Under the pieces are notes generated by a model that saw only the letters and a list, made by a program, of their open reading frames with translations, was not told the origin of the DNA and searched no databases. Positions 17,384 to 27,198 of a stretch of DNA of 64,000 nucleotides are shown piece by piece. Position 1 is the first letter of the stretch; every line of letters starts with the position of its first letter. The DNA is taken from positions 35,553-99,552 of the forward strand of contig JAJXZL010000050.1 of NCBI GenBank assembly GCA_021780075.1. The letters run 5' to 3'. The stretch comes from Acidobacteriota bacterium (lineage in GTDB: Bacteria; Acidobacteriota; Terriglobia; Terriglobales; Acidobacteriaceae). A program made the position numbers and the translations under genes.

Positions 17384-17971
17384 TTATTCGGCTCCAGCGG
17401 CCTCAATGCGTGCCCAGAGTTCCTTCACGCCGTAGCCGGTTTTGGAAGAGACCGGCAGAACCTCGTCCAACTGGAGGCCTTTCTTCAGGGCCAGGAGGTT
17501 GCGGGTGCGCGCGTTGCCACTGAGGCGGTCTATTTTTGTGGCCACAACGGCAAAGTCGCGTCCGGCGTGGCGGAGCCAGTCGATGAGCTGCCGATCACTC
17601 TGTTGAGGGGGCACATTCGAGTCCACCAGGCAGATGCACAGGCCAAGCGTCGCGCGTTCAGCCAGGTATGGCTCAATAAACGCAGGCCATCCTGCCGAAA
17701 TGGACTTTGAGATCTTGGCGTAGCCGTAGCCGGGCAGATCGGCAAAGACGAGCCTGTGCCGCTGGCTCTGATCGAGAAGTGCAAAGAAGTTGATGGCGCG
17801 CGTGCGGCCCGGCGTTTGCGAGACTTTGGCCGCCTTTTCGCCCACGAGCGCGTTCAGGAGGCTGGACTTGCCGACGTTGGAGCGGCCCAGAAAGGCAATC
17901 TCAGGCACGCCGGGCGCGGGAAACTGCGCCGCCGCCAGGGCTGAAAGCAGAAATTGTGTCGTATAGCGCAT
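17384..17971 (-). CDS. engB: Ribosome biogenesis GTPase EngB/YsxC
   Basis: This 195-residue TRAFAC GTPase has G1 GRSNVGKSS, G3 DLPGYG, G4 TKID and the TPGRTRAINFF switch I region. EngB is needed for assembly of the large ribosomal subunit. It lies downstream of lon on the same strand, separated by a palindromic element at 18071-18123. Start MRYTTQF at 17971 fits the family. Confidence 0.94.
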   Translation of the reverse strand: MRYTTQFLLSALAAAQFPAPGVPEIAFLGRSNVGKSSLLNALVGEKAAKVSQTPGRTRAINFFALLDQSQRHRLVFADLPGYGYAKISKSISAGWPAFIEPYLAERATLGLCICLVDSNVPPQQSDRQLIDWLRHAGRDFAVVATKIDRLSGNARTRNLLALKKGLQLDEVLPVSSKTGYGVKELWARIEAAGAE

Positions 17972-18070
17972 GGAATGTTGAGGATAGCGAGTCAGCAGGC
18001 CAGCGAGTCAGCGCATGAGCGGGCAAACCATCTGACCCAAGGATACAGGACTTGGGCATTCGCTGCTGAA

Positions 18071-18123
18071 ACGGGTGCCCTACCTTCGCCGCGAAGAAAC
18101 TGCGTCGAATGTCGGGCACCCGT
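18071..18123. repeat. Extragenic palindromic element (REP-like)
   Basis: ACGGGTGCCC (18071-18080) is the exact complement of GGGCACCCGT (18114-18123). A nested hairpin, CTTCGC-C-GCGAAG (18083-18095), lies between the arms. The element occupies the lon-engB gap and could fold as a branched structure. Such GGGTGCCC/GGGCACCC elements resemble intergenic repeats of acidobacterial genomes, from memory. No second exact copy is seen in the window. Confidence 0.6.
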
Positions 18124-18146
18124 CTTTGCTGCTTTTCCAGTGATTA

Positions 18147-20558
18147 TCACTGACGCGCGGGCAGATTGCTGCCCATCTCCGCAGGCTGGACGGCGGCCAG
18201 CACCTCAGTCTCTGGCGGCACGGGCTTGGGCAACGGGCTTTCAAGAGCGAGCGCTAGCACCTCGTCCATTGTGTCCACAAAGTGCAGCTTCATGGAGTTC
18301 TTGATGTTGTCCGGCAGCTCGGCGATGTCCTTCTCATTGGCGCGGGGCAGGATGGTCTCAAAGATGCCCGCGCGCAGGGCGGCGAGCAGCTTTTCCTTCA
18401 GTCCGCCGATGGCCAGCACCTTGCCGCGCAGCGTGATTTCGCCGGTCATGGCGATGTCGCGGCGTACGGGAATCTTCGCCAGGGCGCTGGCCAGCGCGGT
18501 GGCGATGGTGATGCCCGCCGAGGGCCCGTCCTTGGGAATGGCGCCCTCGGGCACGTGCAGGTGGATGTCCACGTTGCGATAGAACTCCCGGCTGAGCCCC
18601 AGCGACTGCGCCTTGCCGCGGATGTAGCTGAGCGCTGCCTGAGCCGACTCCTGCATCACGTCGCCCAACTGGCCGGTGATGGTGAGCTTGCCCTTGCCGT
18701 CGAGCACCTGCACCTCAGTGGTGAGAATGCTGCCGCCCACTTCAGTCCATGCCAGCCCGGTTACCAGGCCGACCTCGCTCTTTTCATGTACCTCGGAGTC
18801 GCGGAAGCGGGGCACGCCGAGAAACTCATTGATATTAGCGGCAGTGATTTCTTCCTTGTGCTGCGCACCCTTCTTGACCACGCGGCGGGCCACCTTGCGG
18901 CAGACGTTGCCGAGCTCGCGCTCGAGGTTGCGGACGCCGGCTTCGCGCGTGTAATAGCGGATGATTTCCAGGATGGCGTCGTCCTGGAAGGTGATGTTCT
19001 TTTCGCTCAAGCCGGTCTGCTCGCGTTGTTTTTTGACGAGATATTGGCGGGCGATTTCAAGCTTTTCCTGCTCAGTGTAGCCCTGGAGCCGCAGCACTTC
19101 CATGCGGTCCTGCAGCGCTGCCGGGATGGTGTGCATCACGTTCGCCGTGGCTACGAACAGCACCTGCGACAGGTCATAATCCACGTCAAGATAGTGGTCC
19201 TGGAAGGTGGTGTTCTGCTCGGGATCGAGGACTTCGAGCAGGGCCGAGGCGGGGTCGCCGCGGAAGTCCGACGCCATCTTGTCCACTTCGTCCAGCAGGA
19301 AGACCGGGTTCTTGGTTCCGGCGCGCTTCATGTGCTGGATAATCTGGCCCGGCATGGCTCCGATATACGTCCGCCGGTGTCCGCGAATCTCGGCCTCATC
19401 GCGCACGCCGCCGAGAGAGAGGCGCACGAACTTGCGGCCAGTGGCCTTGGCGATGGACATGCCAAGCGAAGTCTTGCCCACGCCCGGAGGCCCGACAAAG
19501 CACAAAATTGAGCCCTTGGGATTCTTTACAAGCTGGCGGACGGCGAGAAACTCAAGGATGCGCTCCTTGATTTTCTCCAGGCCGTAGTGGTCTTCGTTGA
19601 GCACCTTTTCCGCGTAGTCGATGGAGCGGGTTTCCTTGGAGCGCTTCTTCCACGGCACGGCCAGCAGCCAGTCAATGTAGTTGCGGCTGACCGTAGACTC
19701 GGCGGACATGGGCGGCATGGCCTCAAGCTTCTTGAGCTCCTGGATCGCCTTGTCCAGCACATCCTTTGGCATACCGGCCGACTCGATCTTCTTGCGCAGT
19801 TCGTCGAACTCGCTTTTCTCGCCGCGGCCGAGTTCCTTCTGGATGGCTTTGATCTTTTCGTTGAGGTAGTACTCCTTCTGGGCGCGCTCCATCTGCCGCT
19901 TGACGCGCGACTGGATGTTGCGGTCCAGGTCCAGCTTCTCAATCTCAATGTCCAGCACATCGGCAATGCGTGCCAGCCGCGCCGCGGGGTCAAAGATGGC
20001 CAGCAGCTCCTGCTTTTCTTCAATGCCCATTTGCAGATTGGCGGCAATGGTGTCAGACAGCTTGGCCGGCTCGTCCATGCGCGCTGAAGCGATGATCGTT
20101 TCGTAGTTCAGCGACTGCTGGAGCTTTACGTACTGCTCAAAGAGGCCGGTGACGCGCTGCATGAGCTGCTCCACCGCAGCGGTCATCTCAAACTCCGCCT
20201 TGCCGGTCCGCACCGTGGCCACAAAAAAGCCGTCCCGATCTGTCACCTCGGTGGACTTGGCGCGCTCGACGCCCTCCACCAGAACTTTGATGTTGCCGTC
20301 GGGCATCTTTACGCTCTGCACAATGTTGCAGATGCACCCTACCTGATAGATTTCTTTGGCTTTAGGCTCGTCGATGGAGGCGTCATGCTGGGTTGCCAGA
20401 AAGATCTTGCGGTCGCCATTCAGCGCCTCTTCCAGAGCGCGTACGCTCGACAGGCGACCCACCACAAAGGGCGTCATCATATAGGGAAAAATCACCATGT
20501 CCCGAATGGGCATCATGGGCAGTTTCACAGGCGCTGTCTTTTCGCGGGGAACAGTCAT
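18147..20558 (-). CDS. lon: ATP-dependent protease La (Lon)
   Basis: This 803-residue AAA+ serine protease has an N-terminal LAN domain ([19 protein letters not shown]), Walker [10 protein letters not shown] and Walker [10 protein letters not shown]. The S16 protease domain has catalytic Ser in PKDGPSAGI and Lys in [10 protein letters not shown]. It degrades misfolded and regulatory proteins. ATG 20558 ([10 protein letters not shown]) is preferred to an in-frame start ten codons earlier. A candidate -10 (TACAAT on the minus strand, 20631-20636) lies about 75 bp upstream. Confidence 0.96.
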   Translation of the reverse strand: MTVPREKTAPVKLPMMPIRDMVIFPYMMTPFVVGRLSSVRALEEALNGDRKIFLATQHDASIDEPKAKEIYQVGCICNIVQSVKMPDGNIKVLVEGVERAKSTEVTDRDGFFVATVRTGKAEFEMTAAVEQLMQRVTGLFEQYVKLQQSLNYETIIASARMDEPAKLSDTIAANLQMGIEEKQELLAIFDPAARLARIADVLDIEIEKLDLDRNIQSRVKRQMERAQKEYYLNEKIKAIQKELGRGEKSEFDELRKKIESAGMPKDVLDKAIQELKKLEAMPPMSAESTVSRNYIDWLLAVPWKKRSKETRSIDYAEKVLNEDHYGLEKIKERILEFLAVRQLVKNPKGSILCFVGPPGVGKTSLGMSIAKATGRKFVRLSLGGVRDEAEIRGHRRTYIGAMPGQIIQHMKRAGTKNPVFLLDEVDKMASDFRGDPASALLEVLDPEQNTTFQDHYLDVDYDLSQVLFVATANVMHTIPAALQDRMEVLRLQGYTEQEKLEIARQYLVKKQREQTGLSEKNITFQDDAILEIIRYYTREAGVRNLERELGNVCRKVARRVVKKGAQHKEEITAANINEFLGVPRFRDSEVHEKSEVGLVTGLAWTEVGGSILTTEVQVLDGKGKLTITGQLGDVMQESAQAALSYIRGKAQSLGLSREFYRNVDIHLHVPEGAIPKDGPSAGITIATALASALAKIPVRRDIAMTGEITLRGKVLAIGGLKEKLLAALRAGIFETILPRANEKDIAELPDNIKNSMKLHFVDTMDEVLALALESPLPKPVPPETEVLAAVQPAEMGSNLPARQ

Positions 20559-20884
20559 AGGAATACCTTTACAGATTAGACGCGCCAATTCCCCTCCGGC
20601 TTCAGAGCAGATTGGGCAGGTCTTTTAGGGATTGTACAGCGGAACAGGTCTCAGAACGGGATTTTTGGGAGCGGGCGCGACTCCACAGAGATGTAGAGAG
20701 CGAACTGGAACGCCGCATGGGTGATGGAGGAAGCGCGGAAATAGCTCACCGTGGATATGGAAATCCCGGGGCAGCGATGAGCCTGCGTTCAGAATGGGGT
20801 GTCGGAGACGAGGTTCTGGCGTGGCTCCTCACTTGCCCAGGTCCGGGGATTCGGACCTGGGCCCCGGGCGATTTTTTGATGCGC
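20559..20884. other. Intergenic region upstream of lon
   Basis: About 325 bp without a supported gene. It holds a possible lon -10 (20631-20636, minus strand), a TTCAGAATGGGG motif (20788-20799) shared with two other intergenic sites in the window, and a strong hairpin at 20836-20861. An open frame running rightwards through it has no recognisable protein features. Confidence 0.5.
20836..20861. repeat. Perfect hairpin downstream of the DUF883-like gene
   Basis: CCCAGGTCCG (20836-20845) and CGGACCTGGG (20852-20861) form a perfect 10-bp stem with loop GGGATT. A T6 run (20872-20877) lies to its right, offset by ten bases. For the leftward DUF883-like gene there is no U-tract after the stem. It may be a weak terminator or an extragenic palindrome. 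Confidence 0.55.
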
Positions 20885-21157
20885 TTAACGACGGCAGCGC
20901 AACCCAATCCAAGTGAACAGGCCTCCGGACAGGACTCCAGCGGCGAAGGCGATGCCCAGAGACTCGAACGGCTTCTGCCTGACGGTGTGCTTCACATCGT
21001 GGATTGCGTCCTCGGCGGCATGGCGCGTTTGCCGGATGGCCTGGTTTGCCGAACGCACGCCATCTTCCACCGCGTCGCTGACCGCAGTCTTCATTTTGGA
21101 TACGGTCCGATACGCATCCTCAAGTGCTGGCGCTTTTTCTAACACGTTTGCCGGCAT
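20885..21157 (-). CDS. DUF883/YqjD-like membrane-anchored protein
   Basis: This 90-residue protein is mainly a charged amphipathic helix (KMKTAVSDAVEDGVRSANQA and on). It ends in a Gly-rich transmembrane segment, GIAFAAGVLSGGLFTWIG, and a basic tail. That is the ElaB/YgaM/YqjD architecture of C-terminally anchored, ribosome- or membrane-associated stress proteins. ATG 21157 is preceded by GGGGGAC; ATG 21184 is an alternative. The exact function is unknown. Confidence 0.65.
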   Translation of the reverse strand: MPANVLEKAPALEDAYRTVSKMKTAVSDAVEDGVRSANQAIRQTRHAAEDAIHDVKHTVRQKPFESLGIAFAAGVLSGGLFTWIGLRCRR

Positions 21158-21355
21158 GGCTTCGTCCCCCTTGCCTGCAAGCATGGCCTGAATTTGGGTT
21201 GCAGTGCAGTGATGCAGGGCCTACTGAGATGTGATCGAATTCACGATTGTGCGGGTGGATGTGCCTTTTAGGACAGCCGCAGAGCTGTGCAGAGCGGGCG
21301 GAGAGTTTGCGCATGCGCCGGGAGTTACGGGAAAGCGGGACGGCGCCCACCCACT

Positions 21356-21368
21356 TTCCCATTCTGAA
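21356..21368. promoter_or_regulatory. Recurrent intergenic motif TTCCCATTCTGAA
   Basis: TTCCCATTCTGAA lies about 200 bp upstream of the DUF883-like gene. The reverse complement (TTCAGAATGGGAA) is found at 33189-33201 ahead of the histidine-kinase operon. A shorter form is at 20788-20799. It may be a regulator-binding site. The remainder of the 21158-21456 gap shows nothing else recognisable. Confidence 0.35.
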
Positions 21369-21456
21369 TCAGCAATCGAGCTGGGGCCCTTTCTGTGTTT
21401 TTTGCGGGAGGGGTGGACACCGAGCAGGGTGGTCTCGATGTCCACTCCGCAAGCTG

Positions 21457-22542
21457 TTATTGCCTTCCGACCTGGAGGAGTGCTCGGAGTCCGGCATGGT
21501 CAGAGGGCCACATGCCATCAACTTTGTCTTGCTTGTCGTCTCCTGCCAGGCGCGCCGTGCGGGCATTGACGAGGCCGCGGTAAAAGACGAAGTCGATGCG
21601 CTGGGATGCGGTGTCCAGGTTGGTTGCATTATCGAGCGGCCAGGTGAGTCCGGGGCGCGGCGGATTGCGGTCAAGCCAGGCGTCACCGAAGCCCAGATTC
21701 AGCATCTCCTGATAGGTCGTGTTGGACGGGTCGGTGAGCTCGTTCGCGATGGCGTTGAAGTCTCCCACAAGGATGACGGGAAGAGATGTGTTGGCCGGAA
21801 CGTCGCTGAGTTCTTTGGCCTGTGCCTGCTGTATCAAGTAAGTCGCAGGAATCTGCGGGATGGGGTTCTCAAGGTGCGTGATGATAAAGCGGAAGGACTG
21901 GCCATGGAATTGAGCGTCCACGGAACTCCACCCGCGGGTGATGGTCAACGGGCCAAGAAGGGTAGGAAGCTGGAGCAACACGCTGAAATTGGCTTTCTGC
22001 GGGTTGGAAAGCTGGAGGTCGAGTTCATCGGAGCGGGCCAGCAGGACATTCCTGCCGCTTGCGCGGAGGTAATTCACGAGGTCGGGCAGAGGGCCCTGAA
22101 GCTCGTACTCGTCCTCCACCACGACAGCGGAGTAGTGCTGGCCCTCCGCATTGAGCGCGTCGAGCAACTCCTGGAGGGGGTCATACAAAACCGTTGTCGG
22201 GTTCGGTCCCGGGCCTTTGCGCCATAACGTGGCCTCCTGCAATCCGACCAGGTCGGGCGCGGTGATTGCGATCTGATGGGCGATGGCCTGCATGCGCGCG
22301 GGCAGATTGCTGGCGATAACGTCGTCGAGTGTGGCCTGGGTAGCCGCCAGAAACTGCAACGGCGACTGAGCGGAAAGCACCTCGGTGAAGTCCGTGCCCT
22401 GGAAAAGGTTGTAGGTCATCACCTTGACGGTGGACACGGACGCATCCGGGGCGCCCTGTGAATGTGCCATTGGGAATGCAAGGAGCGCGGCGAACAGAGC
22501 GGTGGAACTGAACGTGAAGAGCTTCTTGAGAGACTTCAGCAT
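21457..22542 (-). CDS. Exported endonuclease/exonuclease/phosphatase-family protein
   Basis: This 361-residue protein has a signal peptide (MLKSLKKLFTFSSTALFAAL). The EEP fold motifs are VMTYNLFQG, LVGLQEAT, VILVGDFNA and a final WPSDHAGLRA, which contains the catalytic His. The family includes DNase I-like nucleases and sphingomyelinase/inositol phosphatases. The substrate is not identifiable. ATG 22542 has a very strong ribosome-binding site (GGGAGGAAGCT). It is probably periplasmic or secreted. Confidence 0.85.
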   Translation of the reverse strand: MLKSLKKLFTFSSTALFAALLAFPMAHSQGAPDASVSTVKVMTYNLFQGTDFTEVLSAQSPLQFLAATQATLDDVIASNLPARMQAIAHQIAITAPDLVGLQEATLWRKGPGPNPTTVLYDPLQELLDALNAEGQHYSAVVVEDEYELQGPLPDLVNYLRASGRNVLLARSDELDLQLSNPQKANFSVLLQLPTLLGPLTITRGWSSVDAQFHGQSFRFIITHLENPIPQIPATYLIQQAQAKELSDVPANTSLPVILVGDFNAIANELTDPSNTTYQEMLNLGFGDAWLDRNPPRPGLTWPLDNATNLDTASQRIDFVFYRGLVNARTARLAGDDKQDKVDGMWPSDHAGLRALLQVGRQ

Positions 22543-22748
22543 AGCTTCCTCCCCTTCGAAATGGTGAGGGTGCTATCGGAATGCATAGGAGAAACTGCGC
22601 TGGTTGCGATTCATGCCCCGTGGAGACAGCACTCATCACCAAGGGCCGAAGTGTGCGACTGCGCGCGATGCTTGTCTGTACCCAGGATCACTTATTGCTG
22701 TGACGCGATCGCAGGCCATGCCTGGCGGGTGGGTTGGGCGGGGCGCAT

Positions 22749-22783
22749 AAAAAATCCTGCGTGACTTTGCGTCACGCAGGATT
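22749..22783 (-). terminator. Intrinsic terminator of the tig-clpP-clpX operon
   Basis: The 13-bp perfect inverted repeat AATCCTGCGTGAC/GTCACGCAGGATT (22753-22765 and 22771-22783) has a five-base loop. On the minus strand a run of six T residues (22754-22749) follows. It begins 26 bp after the clpX stop. Confidence 0.93.
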
Positions 22784-22808
22784 GTGTACAGTCCAGATGC
22801 CGTTTGGC

Positions 22809-24086
22809 TTAGCCGGCTTTTTCGAGCAGGCAGAGCGACAGGTCGCGGCGCTCGACCATTTCGCGGGTGATTTCGAGGTCGCGGACGCGCTTGTTGGAGG
22901 GCAGGTGGTACATGAGGTCGAGCATGAGCTCCTCGAGGATCATGCGCAGGCCGCGCGCGCCGACCTTGCGTGCAAGGGCTTCGCGGGCGACGGCGCTGAC
23001 GGCCTCCTGCGTGAAGTGCAGGCGAACGTTCTCGTATTCGAGGAGGCGCTGGTACTGCTTCATGATGGCGTTGCGCGGCTTGGTGAGGATTTCGATGAGC
23101 GCGGCTTCGTCCAACTCGTCGAGGATGCCCATGACGGGCAGGCGACCGACGAACTCGGGGATGAGGCCGTACTTGATGAGGTCCTGGGGCTCGGTTTTGC
23201 GAAGCAGTTCGGTATCGCGGTGCGAGCGGACGGTTGCTGCATCGGCTTCAGCCTCATTTGCCTTGAATCCAAGGGCCTTTTTGCCGATGCGGCGGCCGAC
23301 AACGCGCTCAAGACCGACGAAGGCGCCACCGCAGATGAAGAGGATGTTGGTGGTATCGACGGCGGTGAACTCTTGGTGCGGGTGCTTGCGTCCGCCCTGC
23401 GGGGGAACATTGGCCACGGTGCCTTCGAGAATCTTCAAGAGCGCCTGCTGCACGCCCTCGCCGGAGACATCGCGTGTGATGGAGGGGTTCTCGTCCTTGC
23501 GGCCAATCTTGTCGATTTCGTCGATGTAGATGATGCCTTGCTGTGCGCGGGTCACGTCGCCGTCGGCGGCCTGGAGCAGCTTGAGGATGATGTTCTCGAC
23601 ATCCTCGCCCACATAGCCGGCCTCAGTGAGCGTGGTGGCGTCGACGATGGCGAAGGGCACGTCGAGCATCTTGGCCAGGGTGTGCGCGAGGAGAGTTTTG
23701 CCGGAGCCGGTGGGGCCGATGAGCAGGATGTTGGACTTGGCCAGCTCAACCTCATTGTTGCGCATGCGGTTCATCTGGATGCGCTTGTAGTGGTTGTAGA
23801 CGGCAACGGCGAGCTTTTTCTTGGTCTGATCCTGTCCGATGACGAAGTCGTCCAGGAAGCTTTTGACTTCCTGCGGCTTGGGCAAGTGTCCGGCGGCAGC
23901 GGCTGGATGGGCGGCGTCGCCGCCACGGTCGTCCTCGAGGATCGAGTTACAGACAGCAACGCACTCGTCGCAGATGTATGCGCGAGGATAGTCGCTGGGC
24001 GACGAGATCAACTTGGCCACGGCGTCCTGCGACTTGTGGCAGAACGAACAGCGTAGCGCTTCTTCGGGTCCCGTGCGCGTTTTCAT
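22809..24086 (-). CDS. clpX: ATP-dependent Clp protease ATP-binding subunit ClpX
   Basis: This 425-residue AAA+ unfoldase partners ClpP. The N-terminal C4 zinc-binding domain is CSFCHKSQ...CDECVAVC (residues 13-42). Walker A is [11 protein letters not shown], Walker B is IIYIDEIDK, and the GFGA/IGF-type ClpP loop region is [11 protein letters not shown] linker rich in His/Pro/Ala follows the zinc domain. GGGAGC precedes ATG 24086. It is last in the tig-clpP-clpX order on the minus strand. Confidence 0.96.
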   Translation of the reverse strand: MKTRTGPEEALRCSFCHKSQDAVAKLISSPSDYPRAYICDECVAVCNSILEDDRGGDAAHPAAAAGHLPKPQEVKSFLDDFVIGQDQTKKKLAVAVYNHYKRIQMNRMRNNEVELAKSNILLIGPTGSGKTLLAHTLAKMLDVPFAIVDATTLTEAGYVGEDVENIILKLLQAADGDVTRAQQGIIYIDEIDKIGRKDENPSITRDVSGEGVQQALLKILEGTVANVPPQGGRKHPHQEFTAVDTTNILFICGGAFVGLERVVGRRIGKKALGFKANEAEADAATVRSHRDTELLRKTEPQDLIKYGLIPEFVGRLPVMGILDELDEAALIEILTKPRNAIMKQYQRLLEYENVRLHFTQEAVSAVAREALARKVGARGLRMILEELMLDLMYHLPSNKRVRDLEITREMVERRDLSLCLLEKAG

Positions 24087-24143
24087 TTCGTTGCTCCCTT
24101 TGGACGAGCCTGATACATGGTACCGCTGGTTTTGGACCGGCCG

Positions 24144-24734
24144 CTAGGTGCGGGGCCGGTCAATGATTTCGTCTATGATGCCGTATTCCTTTGCCTGTTG
24201 CGAGTTCATGATGAAGTCGCGCTCGACGTCGCGTTCGATGCGGTCGAGGGGTTGGCCGGTGTGTTTGGCCATCAGATTGTTCGTAATTTCGCGGATGCGG
24301 AGGATTTCGCGGGCATGAATATCGATGTCCGTGGCCTGGCCGCTGAGACCGCCCATGGAGGGCTGATGAATGAGAATGCGCGAGTTGGGCAGTGCGAAGC
24401 GCTTGCCCTTGGTGCCGGCGAGGAGGAGGAACGCTCCCATGCTGGCGGCCTGACCGATGCAGTAGGTGACGACGTTGTTCTTGATGAACTGCATGGTGTC
24501 GTAGATGGCGAGGCCCGCGGTGATGGAGCCGCCGGGCGAGTTGATGTAGAGCTGGACGTCCTTCTCAGGGTCTTCGCCGGAGAGGAAGAGCATCTGCGCA
24601 ACGATGAGATTGGCCACCTGATCGTCAATGGGCGTGCCAAGAAAGATGATGTTGTCGCGTAGCAGACGGGAGTAAATGTCGTAGGCGCGCTCGCCCCGGC
24701 TCGTCTGCTCAACCACCATGGGAACCAATGCCAT
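24144..24734 (-). CDS. clpP: ATP-dependent Clp protease proteolytic subunit ClpP
   Basis: This 196-residue S14 serine peptidase has catalytic Ser in [11 protein letters not shown], His in LIHQPSMGG and Asp in [10 protein letters not shown]. It forms the tetradecameric chamber for ClpX here and probably also for the ClpC encoded at 40.4 kb. The short N-terminal propeptide ([20 protein letters not shown]) is typical. It lies 57 bp upstream of clpX. Confidence 0.96.
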   Translation of the reverse strand: MALVPMVVEQTSRGERAYDIYSRLLRDNIIFLGTPIDDQVANLIVAQMLFLSGEDPEKDVQLYINSPGGSITAGLAIYDTMQFIKNNVVTYCIGQAASMGAFLLLAGTKGKRFALPNSRILIHQPSMGGLSGQATDIDIHAREILRIREITNNLMAKHTGQPLDRIERDVERDFIMNSQQAKEYGIIDEIIDRPRT

Positions 24735-24852
24735 TGAGTGCTCTTCTCGCTCTTACTTCGTGAATGGTCTTGCCATTTTATCTGATGGCTACGCGGGCCG
24801 GTATGGTGCAAAAACCGGTCCGCGCGCCATATATTCGCCGCGTCAAAGACAG

Positions 24853-26235
24853 TTACGCGGGCAGCCTTTCGTACAGCAGATTCGCGGTCTTTTCGCGCTT
24901 CATTTGTTCACGGATTCTAGCTAGCCCGCCGTCCTCAGTCAAACGCTGGCGGAGGGTGTCAACGGGCTCACGGGATTGGAGGGCGGCGAGATGGACCTCA
25001 CGGTCCACTTCTTCGTCGCTTACGGTGATGCCTTCAGCCTCGGCAATGCGGTCCATGAGGATGTAGGCCTTGACTTCTGCAATGGCACCGTCGCGCTGGG
25101 CTGTGCGCAGGCGGGCGAAGTCCAGCTTGCGCATCTGCTCGGTGTCCATGCCCTGGGCTGCAAGTGCGCGCAGTCCGCGGTCGAGCCTTGTGTCGATCTG
25201 GTCCTGAACCAGCGATTCAGGGACAGGGAAGGAGTAACGCTCAGTGAGTGCGGCGAAGAGCTTGTCCTTGGTTTCGGCTTCGACGCTGCGGCGCTTGCGA
25301 TTGGCCATGTGCTCGCGGACGCGGTTCTTGAGCTCGTCCAGGCTTTCGTAGTGGCCCATTTCCTTGGCGAAGTCGTCGTTCAGCTCGGGAACTGTGCGCT
25401 TTTTGATGGCCTTGACGGTGACATCGTAGGCAACGGTTTTGCCGGCCAGCTTGGCGTCAGGGTACTCGGCGGGATAGCTGACCTCGGCTTTCAACTCCTG
25501 GCCGGGTTTGGCGCCGCGCAGAACGGAGGTGAAGGCTTCGACGGTGTCCTTGCCGCCGATTTCGACAAGCGTGTCCTCGCCAGCAACGGGGGAGGCTTCG
25601 GGCTCCTCGGTAATCAGGCCGGCGTAGGAGATCTGCGCCCAGTCGCCATCGACCAGGGCGCGGTCTTCCTCGACGGGCTCGATGGTGGCGCGTGACTCGC
25701 GCAGCTCCTCCATTTCGTGCTGGAACTCGTCGTCGGTGATTTCGACGGAGGGCTTTTCGACGGTCACATCCTTGTAGCCCTCGATGGAGAAGTCGGCAAT
25801 GTATTCAAAGACTGCCTTGACGTGGAGCGGCTGGCCGTCTTCAATGTTCAGCTCAGTCACCTGCGGCTGCCCGACGGGCTTGATGCCGAGATCGCGGACT
25901 CCCTGGTTGAAGCGCTCGGGGAGCAGGCCATCAATGACTTCCTTGCGAATCTCTGTGGCATAGCGGCGGCGTATGACCGACTCCGGGACTTTGCCGGGGC
26001 GGAAGCCGGGGATGCGCGCGTATTTCTGATAATTGCGGACGACGGTGCGGAAGGCCTTGGAGACTTCGTCGGCAGGAACGTCCAGCACCAGTTCACGGGT
26101 GCACTCGGGGTTCAGAACCGGGCCGTGGTGATGCTCGTGCGCGTGCTCATGTTCGTGGCCTTCGTGGGCGTGTTCATGCGCGCTATCGGCTGCTTGCGGT
26201 TGGGGGTTGTTTTCGAGGGTGTCGGTAGAACTCAA
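24853..26235 (-). CDS. tig: Trigger factor with histidine-rich N-terminal extension
   Basis: This 460-residue ribosome-associated chaperone and peptidyl-prolyl isomerase has the ribosome-binding signature GFRPGKVP, a PPIase middle domain (VDGDWAQISYAG) and C-terminal chaperone arms. Residues about 19-38, before the ribosome-binding domain, form a His/Glu-rich stretch (HEHAHEGHEHEHAHEHHHG, ten His) absent from typical trigger factors. The start is TTG 26235 with GGAAGG upstream. It heads the tig-clpP-clpX operon. Confidence 0.94.
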   Translation of the reverse strand: MSSTDTLENNPQPQAADSAHEHAHEGHEHEHAHEHHHGPVLNPECTRELVLDVPADEVSKAFRTVVRNYQKYARIPGFRPGKVPESVIRRRYATEIRKEVIDGLLPERFNQGVRDLGIKPVGQPQVTELNIEDGQPLHVKAVFEYIADFSIEGYKDVTVEKPSVEITDDEFQHEMEELRESRATIEPVEEDRALVDGDWAQISYAGLITEEPEASPVAGEDTLVEIGGKDTVEAFTSVLRGAKPGQELKAEVSYPAEYPDAKLAGKTVAYDVTVKAIKKRTVPELNDDFAKEMGHYESLDELKNRVREHMANRKRRSVEAETKDKLFAALTERYSFPVPESLVQDQIDTRLDRGLRALAAQGMDTEQMRKLDFARLRTAQRDGAIAEVKAYILMDRIAEAEGITVSDEEVDREVHLAALQSREPVDTLRQRLTEDGGLARIREQMKREKTANLLYERLPA

Positions 26236-26497
26236 CGTTTTGCCTTCCAGGCGCGACGGGCGCCAAACAAACTGCCAAAGCTAGCTGCCGCTCCTGGCGG
26301 AGCGGTGCCCTGTGGCGGGGGAATACCTATTTCATGGTAAGAGGGATTGCGGGCATGGTCAAACTGGCGGGGGGCCGGAAAGGGCATGTCGCACCGTGGA
26401 AGGCACGTGACTGCCCAGTGACCCCCGGGGCGTGCTAACCGGGTTTGGACCCAGCATGGGAGGAGCGCGCAGGAGAATGCGCGCCGTGCGCAGGTTT

Positions 26498-27040
26498 CTA
26501 GAAGCGGAAGACGAGGCCAGTGGTAAAGCGGGCATGCGTGCCGTTCCCTGGCGACTGCGTGGGTGCGGAGATGCGGTCACCCTGGATGCGCCATGCGAAG
26601 AAGGGTGCAATGGGGATGTCAGCGCCTGCGCCGAGGGCGTAGGCGAATGTACCGCCGGAGATCCTTACCGGGCCGCTGCTGTTGGCAGAGTGCTCGCCGC
26701 CGATGAGTCCGTGCGCGAAGAGCTTGAAACCCAGAGCGCCGACGGTGACGCGGGGTCCGAGGAGGATGGTGGTAGTGCGCGGGACGACGGAACTGGCTCC
26801 CATACCGTAGTGGGCCACGTCGCCCTCAAACCCGATGAAAGGCCTGACCTTGAAATGTGCTGTGGCTTCCCAGCCATTGAGGCCACCTACGTTGGGATAA
26901 AAGGCGTCTGAGCCGAGGCGGCTGTACCCGAAAAAGAGGTCGCCTTTGGGTATCTGGGCAAGGGCGGAAGCGCAGGAGAGCAATAGGACGACGGACACAA
27001 ATATGGAGAAGACGCGCGAAAGCCTTTGGGGGGTCGGCAT
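26498..27040 (-). CDS. Outer-membrane beta-barrel protein (OmpA/Opa-like)
   Basis: This 180-residue protein has a signal peptide ending ALA|QIPKGDLFFGYS. Alternating strands follow and the protein ends in the aromatic residue (LVFRF*) typical of BAM-inserted barrels. The length suits an eight-stranded barrel. No enzymatic motif is seen. It is a single gene between tig and the oxidoreductase; function unknown. Confidence 0.75.
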   Translation of the reverse strand: MPTPQRLSRVFSIFVSVVLLLSCASALAQIPKGDLFFGYSRLGSDAFYPNVGGLNGWEATAHFKVRPFIGFEGDVAHYGMGASSVVPRTTTILLGPRVTVGALGFKLFAHGLIGGEHSANSSGPVRISGGTFAYALGAGADIPIAPFFAWRIQGDRISAPTQSPGNGTHARFTTGLVFRF

Positions 27041-27198
27041 GGAGGAGTATTCCCTTCTGACCGCGCATTGAACGGTCTTTGGATAACTGATGGTGGCATA
27101 ATGCAGGCCGGTTGCCTCGCGGTTGATGGATGGGGAACCCTGAAGATTACGTTCCTTTGGTCAGCGTAGTATGGTGGCCAAGGAGGCCGCTGAGCAAA

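Noticed and set aside
20612..21142. Rightward open frame upstream of lon
   Set aside because: It covers a hairpin and the antisense of the DUF883-like gene, has no family features and no good ribosome-binding site.
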